Source: Lutraria lutraria (lineage: Eukaryota > Mollusca > Bivalvia > Venerida > Mactridae). Taken from it: a stretch of 64,000 nucleotides of DNA. Location of the stretch: assembly GCA_964023205.1 (NCBI GenBank), contig OZ026835.1, positions 21,527,817 to 21,591,816 on the forward strand, read 5' to 3'. Below are positions 40,301 to 55,300 of the stretch, in pieces. A program made the position numbers and the translations under genes. How positions within the stretch are numbered: position 1 is the first letter of the stretch; every line of letters starts with the position of its first letter. Below the pieces are notes generated by a model. It had not been told where the DNA came from. It searched no databases and saw only the letters and a list, made by a program, of their open reading frames with translations.

Positions 40301-43300
40301 ACAAGAGGGCCTTGCATACAGCTCACAATAATAAATGATACTGGTGATGACCCAATAATGCTTCAGACCAAGTTTGGTGATGATCCATCCATTGATATAT
40401 GAGAAGAATTTTTTTTAAGGTATTTCTATATTAAGCATAAGTGGTCCTAATAGGGGCTGACCAAATTGCTTGATGAAACTTGACAGAGGACCATCAGTGG
40501 ATGCTGTATACCAAGTTTATAGACATGATCCGTCCAATGGCTCATGTCAAAGCAAATGTTTAAAGGAACTTCTATTTTTAGTTCTAGCGGCTCCTTAAAG
40601 GGGCCAAGCATTCTTATTTGAGCACACTTGGCTGGAGACTGTCTAAGAATGCCACAGACCAAGTTTGATGATGATCCATTCATTGGTTCATGAGATGATG
40701 TCTTTAAGGCTTTTCCATTTTTAGCTCTGACGACCCCCTTAAAAAGGGTTCACTGGTAAAATATGATCAAATTGCAATAAGAAGTCAAAAGATTGATACA
40801 AAGCAAATTTAAAGGAAATCTGATTCATATTTTCAGAGAAGACCATTATTGACACTGGATGACAGATCAGAGTCTCATCCTACCCAAACTAAATACTCAT
40901 TCTGAACCTATTCAGTTGTTGTGAGCTAAAACAAAACAAATATAATTCCAATAAGAATAGAATTATTGTATCCACTTCACACACAATAATTCTTCTCAAT
41001 GCAACATTATATAATATTATAGTCCATATTACACTGAATGAAGAAAATCTATAGACTTCAGCTAACAAACTGATCTTAAAGTTTCAAACTTTCTCACTCC
41101 TACAACAATCAATCAGTCAGTAAATCAATACAAAGTCTGGTGAAGGAGGCAATTAAATCAGTTTTATAATCATTTACAACCTACAATAATATAAACTTCA
41201 AGGTGGTATATCCAGCCAACTTGGTGGGTAATTTATGATGTACATGTAGGTTGTTAAAAAGTAAGACAGGAGTACAACAGAAAACTAAAGTTATCTTCAA
41301 ACAATATTTGAACAAAACAATATTATCATTTCTTCAGTGACTTTCAACTTGTACAAATACTGGCTAGTGACCAAAATTCAGATATTTACAATTTTTGAAA
41401 ACTGAACGTGTATGAATTTTGATGCCTACCAATATGTTTTTCTGCATCCACCACACAATTTTAAAACTAGTTCCTGTTCCATATTGCAGTGTAAGTCTAT
41501 GTAAGTTCAGTTTCCATGAGTATTTTCAGTACTTATTTTGATTTTGCATAGTCTTAGAGCCACTACCGGTACTTCTATGATTCTAGGCTTTGTTTTATAT
41601 TGCAATGACTCAATTTTATATTGCAATGACTCAATTTTTGTTGTTTGTATGCACAAATAGATCTTCTATTTGTTTACAATGTCCAAAATCATGACATTAT
41701 GTTCACACAATGACTCTGCATGAGCTAAAAGTGCAAGTGGAATAATAACAAAAGGGCCATGGTGGCCCTTAACTCACTCACCTGAGTAAAGACCACAACA
41801 TCTTTAATATTATTGAAACTTCTTTTATATCAATGTTTAACAAGGAGTGTCAAACACTGAAATTATTGAGACAGACATTCTGTGCAACTATAGCATTCAG
41901 ATTTTGTTGCCTCTACAGTGTTAACCAGGTTTTCCTGTGATTTGACCCAGTGACCTAGTTTTTGACCCCATAATTTTACTATCATGTTCAACTGTAATAT
42001 TAAGACAAACATTTTTACAAAGTGTGGTGAAGATCCAACCAAAACTGTGACTTGACTTCTAGAGTGTCAACAAGGTTTTCCTGTGATTTGAACTGGTGAC
42101 CTATTTTTTTACCCCAGATGATGTGTTTTCAATCATGCCCAAGACATCATATAGACAGCCATTTTGACAAGGTGTTGTGATGATCCAATCAAAATTATGA
42201 TCCCTAGAGTGTTCACAACCCCAAGTGTGGGTGCCAGACATTGAATGCTGGACATTAACTGATCCTAATAGCTTATTTACTTTTGAGCACTACAAGCTCA
42301 AGGGAGCTCAAAAATAATGTATTGTCATTAAATGAAGTGAAATGTAACATTACATATAGTTTACTTCTTGGTGATCCTTCAGTGTTTGAATCTCCAATCT
42401 ACTGTGTTTTCTTCACAATTTTTCATTTGCAATACATGTACTTATTTCAATGAATACATAATGAAGCACTGGTAACTCTATATTGGTATAAATCAGATAA
42501 GGTTTGCTATCCAATCAAGGTTTTCTAATCTAACATCAGATGGATTACAAGACCAAATTGTTCCAGTTCATTAACTAACCAATCAAGATAAGCAGAAGTT
42601 TCATTAAGAAACATAAACTTTAAATTGAATTGTTGGACAAATTATTGTTAGTTAGTTTTTTATACATTTATACATTTCAGCGTTCTTTAATTGTTGCTCA
42701 ATTTAGGGTTGAGGAAGCAGTTAGAATAGAAATCACTTGTGTACTATGCAGTATAAGATGCATTTTTTTACTTCCAAAATTGTGTCGTATACATAACTGT
42801 AGAACTCGATCCAAATTTTCCATGGCTAAACAGTCAATATCATGACAAACTGAATTTAATTAATTACTGGGGACAATTATAGTAAACGGCGTGTTGAAAC
42901 AATTAAATAAATCTTTCATAACGATAATCTAAAACCCTTACAAGTCCATACTTTTCTTAATGATTTCTTAGTAAAAACGTCTATGCAAATTTGAAAATCA
43001 CAATTAAACGTTTGCTGATAATGCCGCTAATTACAAGAACCCAAGAACCTTTAAGTATTGAGAAGTTTCGGTACATGTTGGCGGTGTAATACTCAAGTCA
43101 TAATATCAATTTTTCTTAACACAAAATCAAACAAAAATAGCATAGATTTTCACCATTTTTTGTATCTTTTTTTTTGTTAAAAAAAATAGGAATTACTGGG
43201 ATACTAAGATTACTGCTGATTTTACCTGTGATTTATACATGGGCACAACCTATACATAAATCATTATGGTAACTACACAGCAGCAATATGAAGCAAATAG

Positions 43301-46300
43301 GACATTGCTACAAGAATAAAATAATTAGATTGGTAACATGACTTATATGAAAACCACATTTCAATGTTTCTAAGTTTTTCTCAATGAATTATATATCATA
43401 GTCCTCATTGCTTGTAAGGCCAATATTTGTCTAATAACCCATAGACATGTTGTTAATCTAAAAGTTCAGGGCTAACTGAAAAATGTACTGAGCCAACATA
43501 TGCACCATGTAAAAAATACATGATCAAAAATGAGAAAAACTTGCCTGCCTTATCATTTCACAAGTAAACATGAACTTTTCAACAATCTTTAAAGAATTCA
43601 TATTTCATTTAACATTATAATCAATAGCGATAAAATATCACCAAACACACACAAACATTTTAGATTAAGTCATTTAATTCATCTTTTTTTAATCTTACAT
43701 TATAAGTATCTTTCAGAACTAAAATCATGTTAGTGTTTTTTTTATTTGTTTCACAAACAATGGCATCTTCACATCTTAAATTTTTTTCTTGCTATGTTAA
43801 CAATTACTTAAATCATTGATTATTATAAAACTAAGAACAACAATCCAAAATAATCCACATGACAATTTTATGATACTAAAATATATCCTGGCAAATAGAA
43901 ATTTCAGTTTGCAGGAGTAACTCTTGGAGTTCATAGTTTTGTCTATTCTGTGTTAAACTCACTATAATAAAAGAACGTGTCTCCATTGAATACTCAGCTG
44001 AGATATAGTTACATCATGTAGGGTTAGTATCTGAAATTAGGCATCCTAAATTAGTATGCTTTGTAGTAGTTTTAGAGTAGTGATATTTTTCCATCTATCT
44101 ATATTTGTGTATAAGACACAAGCCAGCATGGAACTAATGGCAGAATGGGTAGCAGCTATCTTGCCGTCCCCTTTCAGAATGACACTTTACATTCATACAT
44201 TTTGTATATCAGGCAATATTATTATAGAAAACATTTTAGTGCATAAAAACGAATTCTAAAACAGCAGTTGGACATTTTGTTTCAATGAAATCAGACAGTT
44301 GACTTAACTAAAAATAAAATTCAAAGCCACTTTTCACTTTTATTTCTTTCTGCCAAAAGATAGGATTGGCACAATCATAATCCAATATATAAGCCAATGC
44401 TGGTCTAATCTTAGATCTCACTATCATTCAGATAATATCAGAATCAGTTCATTGTATGATTTGCATCAATAACATAATTACCGTAATTCACTCGAGTTAT
44501 CAAACCAATTATCAGTCATTCTTCACAAGCAATTAAATCTTTTATATACCATAAGTTCATGTAAGCATCCATTTTATGAGGTTAGAGAATCCTCAGCTTA
44601 TAAAAGCTGGGGAAGTCTCCCTTTATAAGGCTGGAGAATAGTTAAGAAGTAGGACGTAATTGTAATGAAGGCCGTAAGGTTCACAGAATGAATCAAATGT
44701 GGTAATTAAGTGTCAAATACAAAATGTAACCTAGATATTTAGATTTCAGTGAGACTTTTAAACAAAGTAAAAAGATTTTCTGATTTCCTTTGTTAAATTT
44801 CTGCGTATATGGAGCACTTTGATAAAAAAATGTTCATCAATTGTTAAGGGGAGCAACTCTTATACACTAAATCCAATCTAAAAATGGTCATCTTGAAAGT
44901 TACTTCCCTTGCCTTGTATTACAAATATCTATTGTGAACAGCTCTTCAACCATTCTTTTTTTTAAATCAGTAACAGACCATGTCACAATAGACATGACAC
45001 AATTTTAATAAACACTGACACATTCTGGAAGTTATAGGCTTTGATGAGGTATTGAGAATAAGAAGTTTGAGGTGTTGACAAGTTAAAGATCCACTAAGTC
45101 TTTCACTTGCTATAGATTTATATAAGCAGAAAAATTATATTCATGAATGAATTAAAGTTATTCTTCAAAGAACTGCTCCAGTTTTTCAAACAGTTTAAAT
45201 CCACTCACGCTCAAATAAAATGTTGGAAAACACCAGCGGTATCACTAGCTGGATGTAACATCCTCTATATGTAAATGAGACAAGTGAACTAAACTATATG
45301 TTAACAAACATGGTGGGCAAGAGAAGTAATCAGTCTGATCAAATTGAGATTGGACTCAATAATGAAGCCTTTCCAAGAAAATCAACAAATTATTTACTGT
45401 ACTCGTCAAATTGCATTAACATACATTTGTATTAGATCAGGTGACCACTCATGTGAAGCGATGACGTGTTTAGCGCTATATTTAACTTTCTTTTTTACAT
45501 CTCCAGAGTTTTTATCGTAGGTTCTAAATGTTATCAAAATTTCTACATTTTTGTTGCCGTTTTTACGATGGGACATTATAATAGTGTCAATATGAAAACT
45601 TACCAAGTACCAAATGTAACTTTTTATAGCATACAAGATCTTTAAAAGTCAATACCGTTATCCCCTTCAACATTCCCTGCATATCGATTTATTTTTTGGT
45701 ACAACCCTTGTCCTTATGATCTATTGGCCTAATTATACCACAAGTAAACATCACATTGTTGTTATATTTACAAAGTGCAAAAATAAACAAAATGGTGCTT
45801 TTTTTAAAATTTCCGTCAGCTTTGGACATTTTCTTTGCTAGTTAAAGAATTACGTTATTTTCATACATGAAAAATGTTTTCCAAGGATTCCTGCTGATTA
45901 TTTACCTGTGTCTTATACACATGTGCGACCTATACATGAGTGATTGCAATAATCATTTTAAACAAAGTTTTTCAACTAGATGATGAACCATCACAATGCA
46001 GGCAAAATTTCAATTGACAATTTAATTTTCAGTATGGGGGGGAGGATTCTAAAAATAGAGAGGTGTCCACAGACGCCCGAACAATTGAGATTTCAACATT
46101 TTATGCACCCGGATTTTAATGATGTAATAAAATAAGAATGTAAATGAGTCAATTAACATATCATAATGATACACTGAAATAATTACAACTCTTTATGCAA
46201 TACAAAAGTCCCCACCTTTTAGATGCTTTTAACTGAAGTATTAAATCCCGGACACTGAAATTTGCAGCCATTGAAATCTGAACAATCCACCTAAATATTA

Positions 46301-49300
46301 CTATTGATATAAATTCATGATGCTCATCTTCCTCCCACACTTCAAGTACTGAAGATATCATAAAACATGATCAGTTACCATATAACATCTATAGAATATG
46401 TGCACATAAAATTACTATTAGATCTAGGTTCAGAATAAAAATGTTAGACTTCAATATAAACTAAAGCAACCCAGTTTAAGTTAAGCAGCAGTTAGACTAG
46501 TTTGTATTATACTCTCAAGACTTACAAAAATTTAATGCTTTACATTGTCTGAGCATGCATTCTTTAGAAATATTACAATCAGCTAGATTTAACTAATCTT
46601 TAAACAAAACTAAGTATGTTTTATTTATTTGGGTTTAAAGCAGTTTTTCAACAATTTTTCAGTTGATTCACCTAACAAGTTTTTCTGGACAGTATTCTAA
46701 CCAGTACTAACTAACCCTTCCTTAAGGAGCCTGCAACTTCCCCACATGATGAGGAAAATCAACATTTTTGTCCAATTTTTAGACTATAACCTGCAGTGAT
46801 CCGGAATAAATCCAGTGCACAAACGACTCAAATGTAAATATGTGAATCCTATAAGAATTTATTGCTGCAGTAATAAAGAAACAATGTATTTATGCTCTTA
46901 AAGTGATAAATGAATAGCTGATGTGATTTAAAGTAAAATATCTTCACATATGATAAACATAATAATAAACCTAACAAACTATATTTTACCAAAGAATGAC
47001 ACATAAATAGAAACAATTTATTTGAATGTCAGTCAATGTCAATTTTAACACTTTTCTCTAACACTACTTGTTTAAGACTTCCATATCACAGGCATATACA
47101 AATAAACCTATCATAATTATATTCTTGTTCAAATTCTGTACATAGACTTATCATACAGCTGTCAACTGTGGGTACATAGACTAATCATACAGCTGTCAAT
47201 TATGAGTTCATAGACTTATCATACAGCTGTCAATTATGAGTTCATAGACTTATACAGCTGTCAACTCTGGATACATAGACTTATCATACAGCTGTCAATT
47301 ATGAGTTCATAGACTTATCATACAGCTGTCAATTATGAGTTCATGGACTTATACAGCTGTCAACTCTGGATACATAGACTTATCATACAGCTGTCAATTA
47401 TGAGTTCATAGACTTATCATACAGCTGTCAATTATGAGTTCATAGACTTATACAGCTGTCAACTCTGGATACATAGACTTATCATACAGCTGTCAATTAT
47501 GAGTTCATAGACTTATCATACAGCTGTCAATTATGAGTTCATAGACTTATACAGCTGTCAACTGTGGATACATGGACTTATCATACAGCTGTCAACTATA
47601 GGTACATAGACTGATCATACAGCAGTCAACTGTTTTAGTATAGATTTATCATACACCTGAGGTTGCTTACAATGATACCTATGGTATTGTACATACAACT
47701 AAATTAAGATTTTCAATGATTTATTTGCACTCCATATAAGCATTGAAATATGTGTGACAAGGGTCTTATTACCTGCACAATAATTTATAACCATAGATAC
47801 CAATAGTAACAAGATATAAGATCGTCAATTATTTATATGGCACTAATTATTTTTATATGATTTTATATGATAGTAATAAGATGAACTGCAACCACAAATA
47901 AGTAAATAAATAAATGAGACAGATATACATCCACAGAAGTTTTCTTAGAAATACAGACTTAATTTATCATACATATTTATGTTATTATGCACAAAAGTAG
48001 GGTTATATTTAAGGATATAAATTAAAATTTACATGCTTTGTACAATGTCATATAATTACCAGAAACTTTAATACTTAATCAGTGCACATTGCTGAATTTT
48101 ATCTACAACATAGGCCATGTTGAATTAAGGTGACTGTTTCTCTAGCAGGCAACTTAAAAAGTGTCTTATTCGAGAATTCATACACTAATCAAAGTACTGA
48201 CAGTACTCACTGAAGCTGAACTGACATAATATTATTTACATGGTGGATGTAGAAAACATGGAATCTTGGTACAGGTCAAAATCCATGCACACCAAGCAAG
48301 TGACAGCTATGGAAAACTGAATAATAACTGAATTGAATAACAGGTGAGAAAATATTAGCAGAAGTGAATTAAGGGACCAAGTCATGATTACACCAGGTAT
48401 TTGAAAACTCCATTTTGTGTCACTGGGTTTGATGTACTTAAATTTATATAGAGACAAAACAGGGACCATCGATCTTATTCGGATTATACAGGGTACAAAT
48501 AATCAAGGTTTTACTGTACTCGAATGCAATGGGTTCTTAAATGTTAGAATGATGCATGCAATGATGCAACTTTTGGTGATAAAGGCAGTTTGCCAACGTT
48601 CATAATGTTCTACTCAATGTTGCATAAAATATTGGTTGAATAATATTATATTACAAATTCCTAAAACATTTTGTATGTCAATGTTATGCCATGTTGTTCT
48701 ACTCACCAGGTCATACCAACTAGGCTTTTAGGGTACAAAAATGTTTATGTCTGTTAAAGTGGCATTGATTCTATATTGGAAAGTAATGGATGAAAACATT
48801 TTAATTTATCAGTTAACTAAAAAAAAAACAATTGTTCTGCCAACTTTCATGAAAATGTATATGTACTGGTACATAATATTGATGTTAAAAACTTAAGATC
48901 ATCATTAGCTGCATTTATAAACTCCTTTCATAATCTAATGATAAAATGTTGGAGATGTTGAACTTTATCTAGAGAAGCTTGTACATACCTTTATTGTGAT
49001 AAGTCCATTATACTTAGGTATTCACACCAAATATTATTAGAAAACAATGTTTGATTGTTTGAGTTTTACGCCCCTTTCCAATAGTCAGAGTCATATGAGG
49101 GTGACAGTTCACCTAACCATCGTTCCTGGAAATAACCAGTACTGGACTCACATCCTCCGTAAGCAACTGCCAATTTTCTCACATAAAGAGACATGGTCGG
49201 CAGCTATACTTGAACCCATGACCCTCTTTCTGTGAGAGGTTACAGTGATTTGAAGTCAGCAACCTTAACCACACAACCATTGAGGCGAGTTAGAAAGACA

Positions 49301-52300
49301 TGTATACTGAACATTAATTCCTTTTATAATCAGTTGATGGCCAGCAAAACAACATTGTTCAAAACATAGCTAAAGTAGAACATTATTAAGGCATTGATAT
49401 CACAAGCACTAGAGGTCTGGAACTTGAAGTCATGACAATTTTGTTGTTAGTTGTATATAAATTTCCATGTTTATTACGAGCGTTATCTCGAAAACTCGAG
49501 CACAAATTGCAGCCCTTTACTTATTATTGAGCATTAAATACCATGATTATCTTGGATATCATTTGCATCTGCATGTCTGCAACATCGCATTTTCTATACA
49601 TATTGTTAAAATTTGACAATGAAATCTTAATCGTGCACTTCGTCTTTCACCTTCACAACTTAAAACGACAATGAAACGTGATCAATCTATTGCAATTCCG
49701 CAGTTAATTATTAAGATCAAAGATTAATGCTTTATAATTTGATTAGCAGTAATATAGAGAATTTAATTACGAGATCTTAATTATGAGAATCTAATCGTGA
49801 GAAAAGTTTACTACAGATAGTGCACAAGAGAAAACATAAAAACATTAATAAATAAAGTTTGTAAATGTTTGTTTGTTAAGGCCATTATAAATTAATTGCT
49901 TGATTATCATCCAAATTTTTCTCAAAAAGGGGGTGGGGGGTACAATTTTATTTTTTAATTTTTATTTTTCCAAAAACCTTATTGAGACCGGAGTATATAT
50001 GGGAAATACAAAACAAAAGACTGATAACTGTCCTTCCGTTTACTTAAGTGAGGTTCAGCATTTCTGACATGATAAATAGAAATATTATGCATTCCGTTGA
50101 CTTTTCTATCTGTACCCAGGGTAAATCCTAACAACCACAAACATGTCTACGTCTTTGAAAACATTCCCCTTTTTGGAACCAGAGGCTTCTTCTCAATTAG
50201 ACACATATCATAAATGGGATTTTTAGCCCAGAGTCGAGTTTGGTTGTCACAAAATCGTAATACAAGTCAAACAATGACGATACGTCGCTATAATTACATG
50301 CGAACCAGTCTTTTTCCACCTTTAATAGGCCGTCATAAACGGCAACAATCAGAAAGAACATGTTTTTATTTTCAAGATTTCGGCTGCACAAAAATCAGCT
50401 GTTGGACGGATATACTCTTCAACGCGGAGAACACGACAAGTTTACTATGCGACGACAATATATAGCATACACTTACACGGCACATTTGAGGCGGACAGTT
50501 CACCTAACCATCATCCCTGGGAAGAACCAGAACTAGACTCCCATCCTTTGTAAGCAGCTGCCTAGTTTCTCACGTAAAGAGACATGGTCGGTAGCGGGGC
50601 TCGAACCTACGACCCAACAAATATGTATTTTCATCTCATTCATCATTGAGTACATAATATTATCATGTAACGGTAAGCATTTTCAGAAGCATTTTCATAT
50701 CATTACTGTTTATATCCCAATTAACAGGCATGATATGCATGAAACAGTTGATTCTTCATTAAAGAAACAAAAACCCAGTATACCAAATACAAGCACCAGG
50801 TTTATCTCAAGCAATTAGCTCGTCAGATGACTCCTCGAGATAATAAATTTTACTGTATGTATATTAAATTTTATCACACATTTAAAACTAGAGATTATCT
50901 TGCATGATGACAGACAACTATAACTAATCATATATCAAGTTGTCTGTATAATTTCTGTACACCAAATGGACATGCTTTTGACAACAGTTTTGTACATTGT
51001 CATTGACCAAACCTTGCACTCATTGAGTCATTGTGTTACATAATACATGTATTTTGATGTATTGTATACTAGTAGTTCTATTTGTGTATGGGCAGGTGGC
51101 CATTCATATTATAATATTATCCTGCATTGCATTCATAATAAATCAACATAATGAATGACAATTTTTGTAAACAAGGCAGTCAAACATTTGGACATAACCT
51201 TTTCAATTGCCAATAAGAATACTAGATAGAAACAAGGTAAGGAAATGTGAGTGAAACCTAAAAAATGTGCAACATGTTACAATTTCCAAGTGTCAATCTT
51301 TATAGTCTGACGCATAGCCTGCCTGGTTAGCAAAATTGTTACAGCATTGGTCTACTGATCAAGAGGTTGTGAGTTCGAACACTGTCCGTGACAAATTTCA
51401 TTTAAGTTATCACATCCTATTTTAAACCATCCTCCATCTGTATGTGCATGAACACAGATGCCCCTTGCAATTTGTCCTCAAACATGGCAAGGTACCAAAC
51501 ATTTGCCCTAAAAGTGTGACATTGACCTTTGAGCAAAGAATGACCTTATATTAGAATGACGATATATAATAGGCATATGCCAAATTATTTTAAGATAAAG
51601 TTCCTATAGACCCAGATACCCCCCTGCATTGTTAGTTGAAGAAGTAGGTTCTTTTTACAGATAATGTTGCTTATACATGCACCAGTATTCAATTAATAAT
51701 TCTTGACTGCACAACAGTACATAAAGGGATCTTAAAAATTCAAGGACTTTTCAAGGGCTTACCTGATTTTTTTTCAAGGACAAAAATATGCAAGAAGGGC
51801 CTTTCTTGCATGATTTGTTAATGCTTCCCGAAATGTCCAATATTTTAACACGATGGTATGAGTCAGTTCAGTTGAGGTCCACTTATCAATGCAATCTGAT
51901 TAAAATCATATCATCAAACCCGCTACGCTATGAGGATCTGAAGACGACCTATAGAAGGTCACCTCAGGTGACCTTTTCCACTAGCCAATCAGCGCCTTAC
52001 TTTCATAATTCTGAAAGTGATCTGATTCTATTTTTAACCGCAGTAAAAAACGATATATGACTTGTAGTTATCACGAACACCTATTCTTACGCAACTAAAT
52101 GTAATGATAGCGCCCATGTGACATGCGTGTTTACTAAATTTTCTATACTACTATGGCCGAATCGATCAGGATTACTAAAAAAATCAAAATGTGGCTGCAG
52201 ACAAATATGTTATACGTAATTTAATGTTTACTTACGTTTAAATAACATCGTCAGGTAGAAAGTTCATTCGGCCAAAGTACCGATGAAACGAGTTATACGA

Positions 52301-55300
52301 TTGGCTGAATTATAAATAGATATAAATAGTGATCATGGAAATTCCGACTTTTGAAAATAGAAACTGGTATAGGCCGTCATCAGATCTTGCCGTAAGGAAG
52401 ATCGAATACTTTAGTCAGATTGCTTATCAATGCTACATGTCAAATATTAGAATTATTGTGAAGAATTTTTCTAAGTACAATCAAGTGACCGGCCCAAGGA
52501 TGGGTTCAATTTGACCAAGGGGGTCATGCCAGGAACCAGTTTGGTGGAAGTCTATTAAGCAATGTAAATATGTCACACGCTTCTTTGAACAACTTCATGC
52601 AAGGAACATCCCTGTGAATTTGTTGAAATTGGTCAGATGTTGGCCGAGGAGATGTTGTTCGAACCAAATTGTTGATGACACACTGTGCACTATGACAGGA
52701 ACAGCCTCAACAACTCAATCTGGCACACTTAGTTGAGCTAATTTCTCTTTATAAAGGTTGGGAAGTGACTAATTATAGTGGGAGCAATTATAGGGAGAAA
52801 TATGGTAATTATTTAATATGTAGATGAAATAGTTTGTTATCTAGTGTCAATGGCTTGAATACTTGTACAATGTTCTAAAATGCTTGAATGTCGTCCAACA
52901 TGCAGTACTTTAATTCACAATACACACAGGCAGACTAAAATGTTTATCAAAACAAATATTGACAGTTCAAAGATTACATTTTGGTAGCTAGGTAAGATAA
53001 AATTCATGTTATATAATAAACAGTATAATTAATTCACATACAATTCTAAACATTGTGATATTATTCCTGAAAATGATAAGAACACAATTTTGGGGTTGAA
53101 TCAGTAATGATGAGAAATTATGATGAACAGTCAAATAATGCATTATGTCACAATGAGATTATGATGTTTTATCCAATCATACTGTTCTATGGACTTAGGA
53201 GTATACAATCAGTAAATCCATAGATTTAGATTTCTATTAGGAAGCAATCAAACTGTGTTACCCAATCACTGATTCACACATCATGTGGGAAAGTAAGCAG
53301 TTGTTTCAGAAAAGAGGGAAGTTACAAAACAGAATAATGGAAGTGTACTTCCATCTTATTCATCAAGAAAAAAGATGATATTAAGAAAATAATGAGAGTG
53401 GTCCTAATTCTTAAGATCAATCTCAGAGGTCATATTAAATAAAGTAATGAGAACTATGAGTCCTAATTTTCAGATTAATATGAAAGTTGATATTAAGAAT
53501 AGTCCACAATATATGAACAAGAATATTATTAACTTCTATTCAACATAGAGATACATCAATTTTAATAAACAACATTTTAAAACCATGAAAAATGTTCATA
53601 TATCTTTGAAAGGCATGGTAAAATGTATTAATAAAACAGATGGAACAATATGTCTTTATGTATGATCCTATATTAAGAGATGATGCAGTAAAAATTCATG
53701 CTTAATTGTATGGTATTATCCCTATGATAAATTGGCTGAGAATGTACAATATTTAGCTAAAAGAGGGAAAAAAGAGTGTCTTTTTCAATATTGATAGTAA
53801 ATTTTAATTTACCTTTGTCTCCAATTGCAACCTCTATATCCGGAATTAATTTCATCACAAAGAATTCTGAATTCCTCCATATTTATTGATTAAACTTATT
53901 GTTCAGATTTAATTTCAGCAACTTTAGAGGTTATTCATAGTCCACAATGAAGTATTATAAGGGAACTGGGTATTATCTTCAACCTTTACATAAATCAAGT
54001 TTATCTCAATACATTCATTACAAAGAATAGGTAAGCTATATTATCTCTGGAGCATATGTAGAACAAATCACAAAAACTTCCTTCATTAAAGACTGTGAAA
54101 CATAAAAGGAACAGTTTTTTTTTTTAAATATCCCCTAAATTATAGAATTTCAGAAAAAGAGAAAAAAAATACAATCATAAAGACACATCAGTTCAAGAAC
54201 ATATCAAAACTGTCATCATCCGTAAATCATACACAGAGAATATCACAGAAATTCAAAGTCTTCTTAGTCTAGAATGCAATACCAATACTTTAAATGGCAC
54301 ATAAAAATGTCATGATAATCTACATTATATCTCCACATAGATAAAAAAATTCCCTTATCTGGAAGTTAAAAATGAAACAGTTTTATCTATATACAGTTGA
54401 ATCTCGTTATCTCAAATTTCTAGGGACCGTGGAAATTAGTTTGAGATAACCGAAATTTGAGATAAACAAATACTGTATAACTATATATGATTTGAAGTAT
54501 TTGTGTACACGCACATACAGTAGCCTTTATTTAAGATTACAATACATACATGTATGATTACATTTCGCTTGAATAAAATATGTGCATACGTAGAGAAGAA
54601 ACAAAATAATTATGTATCTATTCATAATAATTAATATCAACAATTAATGTCCCAACATAAAATACTTATTTACGAAATTTGTTGTAAGAATTCGAAAAAA
54701 ACGGAGCGTCTAGCTTTACATATTTTCGGATGTATATGCATTCCGTACATAATGTAAGACGAATCCGTTAGTTGCCGCAACGTCGATCACGTTTTCGGAA
54801 TTAATATTTTTTATCAAACTAAAATCATTTTACTAAGATTGGAATCCGACACTGTCATAGGTGGCAAGTAATCGTACTCAATTTTCAAGTTAAACCTACG
54901 AGTATCCTAGTATTCGGATACTCACAGCAGCCGAAAATATACGTGGTGCGTACTTGTTTACCTTACCTACCATACTTTTAGTTAAGTCAAATACCAGGTA
55001 TGATTATCATGCTACACTACACGTGTGCTTTCTGTTTGTCACACGATTATAAATCTCCCGGAGCCTTTAAATTGTTCAATTAGCAAAATGTCATGATAGG
55101 TGTGAAAGCGTCCATTGTTCGCTGATCTGCTCCAACTGTGAGATAAACAACTCAAACTACATGCTAATTAGAGTCAAGGGGACAAAAATTTAGTTTGACA
55201 TAAACGAAATTTTGAGATAAGTGAATTGGAGGTAAGCGGATTAATTTCATATAGAGAAAGAGCAAAAAAATCGGGACCCAACGAAACAGTTTGACATAAC

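Noticed and set aside
45406..45636. 76-codon minus-strand open frame starting near M-S-H-R-K-N-G-N
   Set aside because: It looks exon-like in composition, but no acceptor or donor joins it to the IRAG frame and no family was recognised.
52329..52514. 61-codon plus-strand frame after a TATA-like word
   Set aside because: Suggestive context but no recognisable protein or splice donor. It is mentioned only in the finding at 51.9-52.3 kb.
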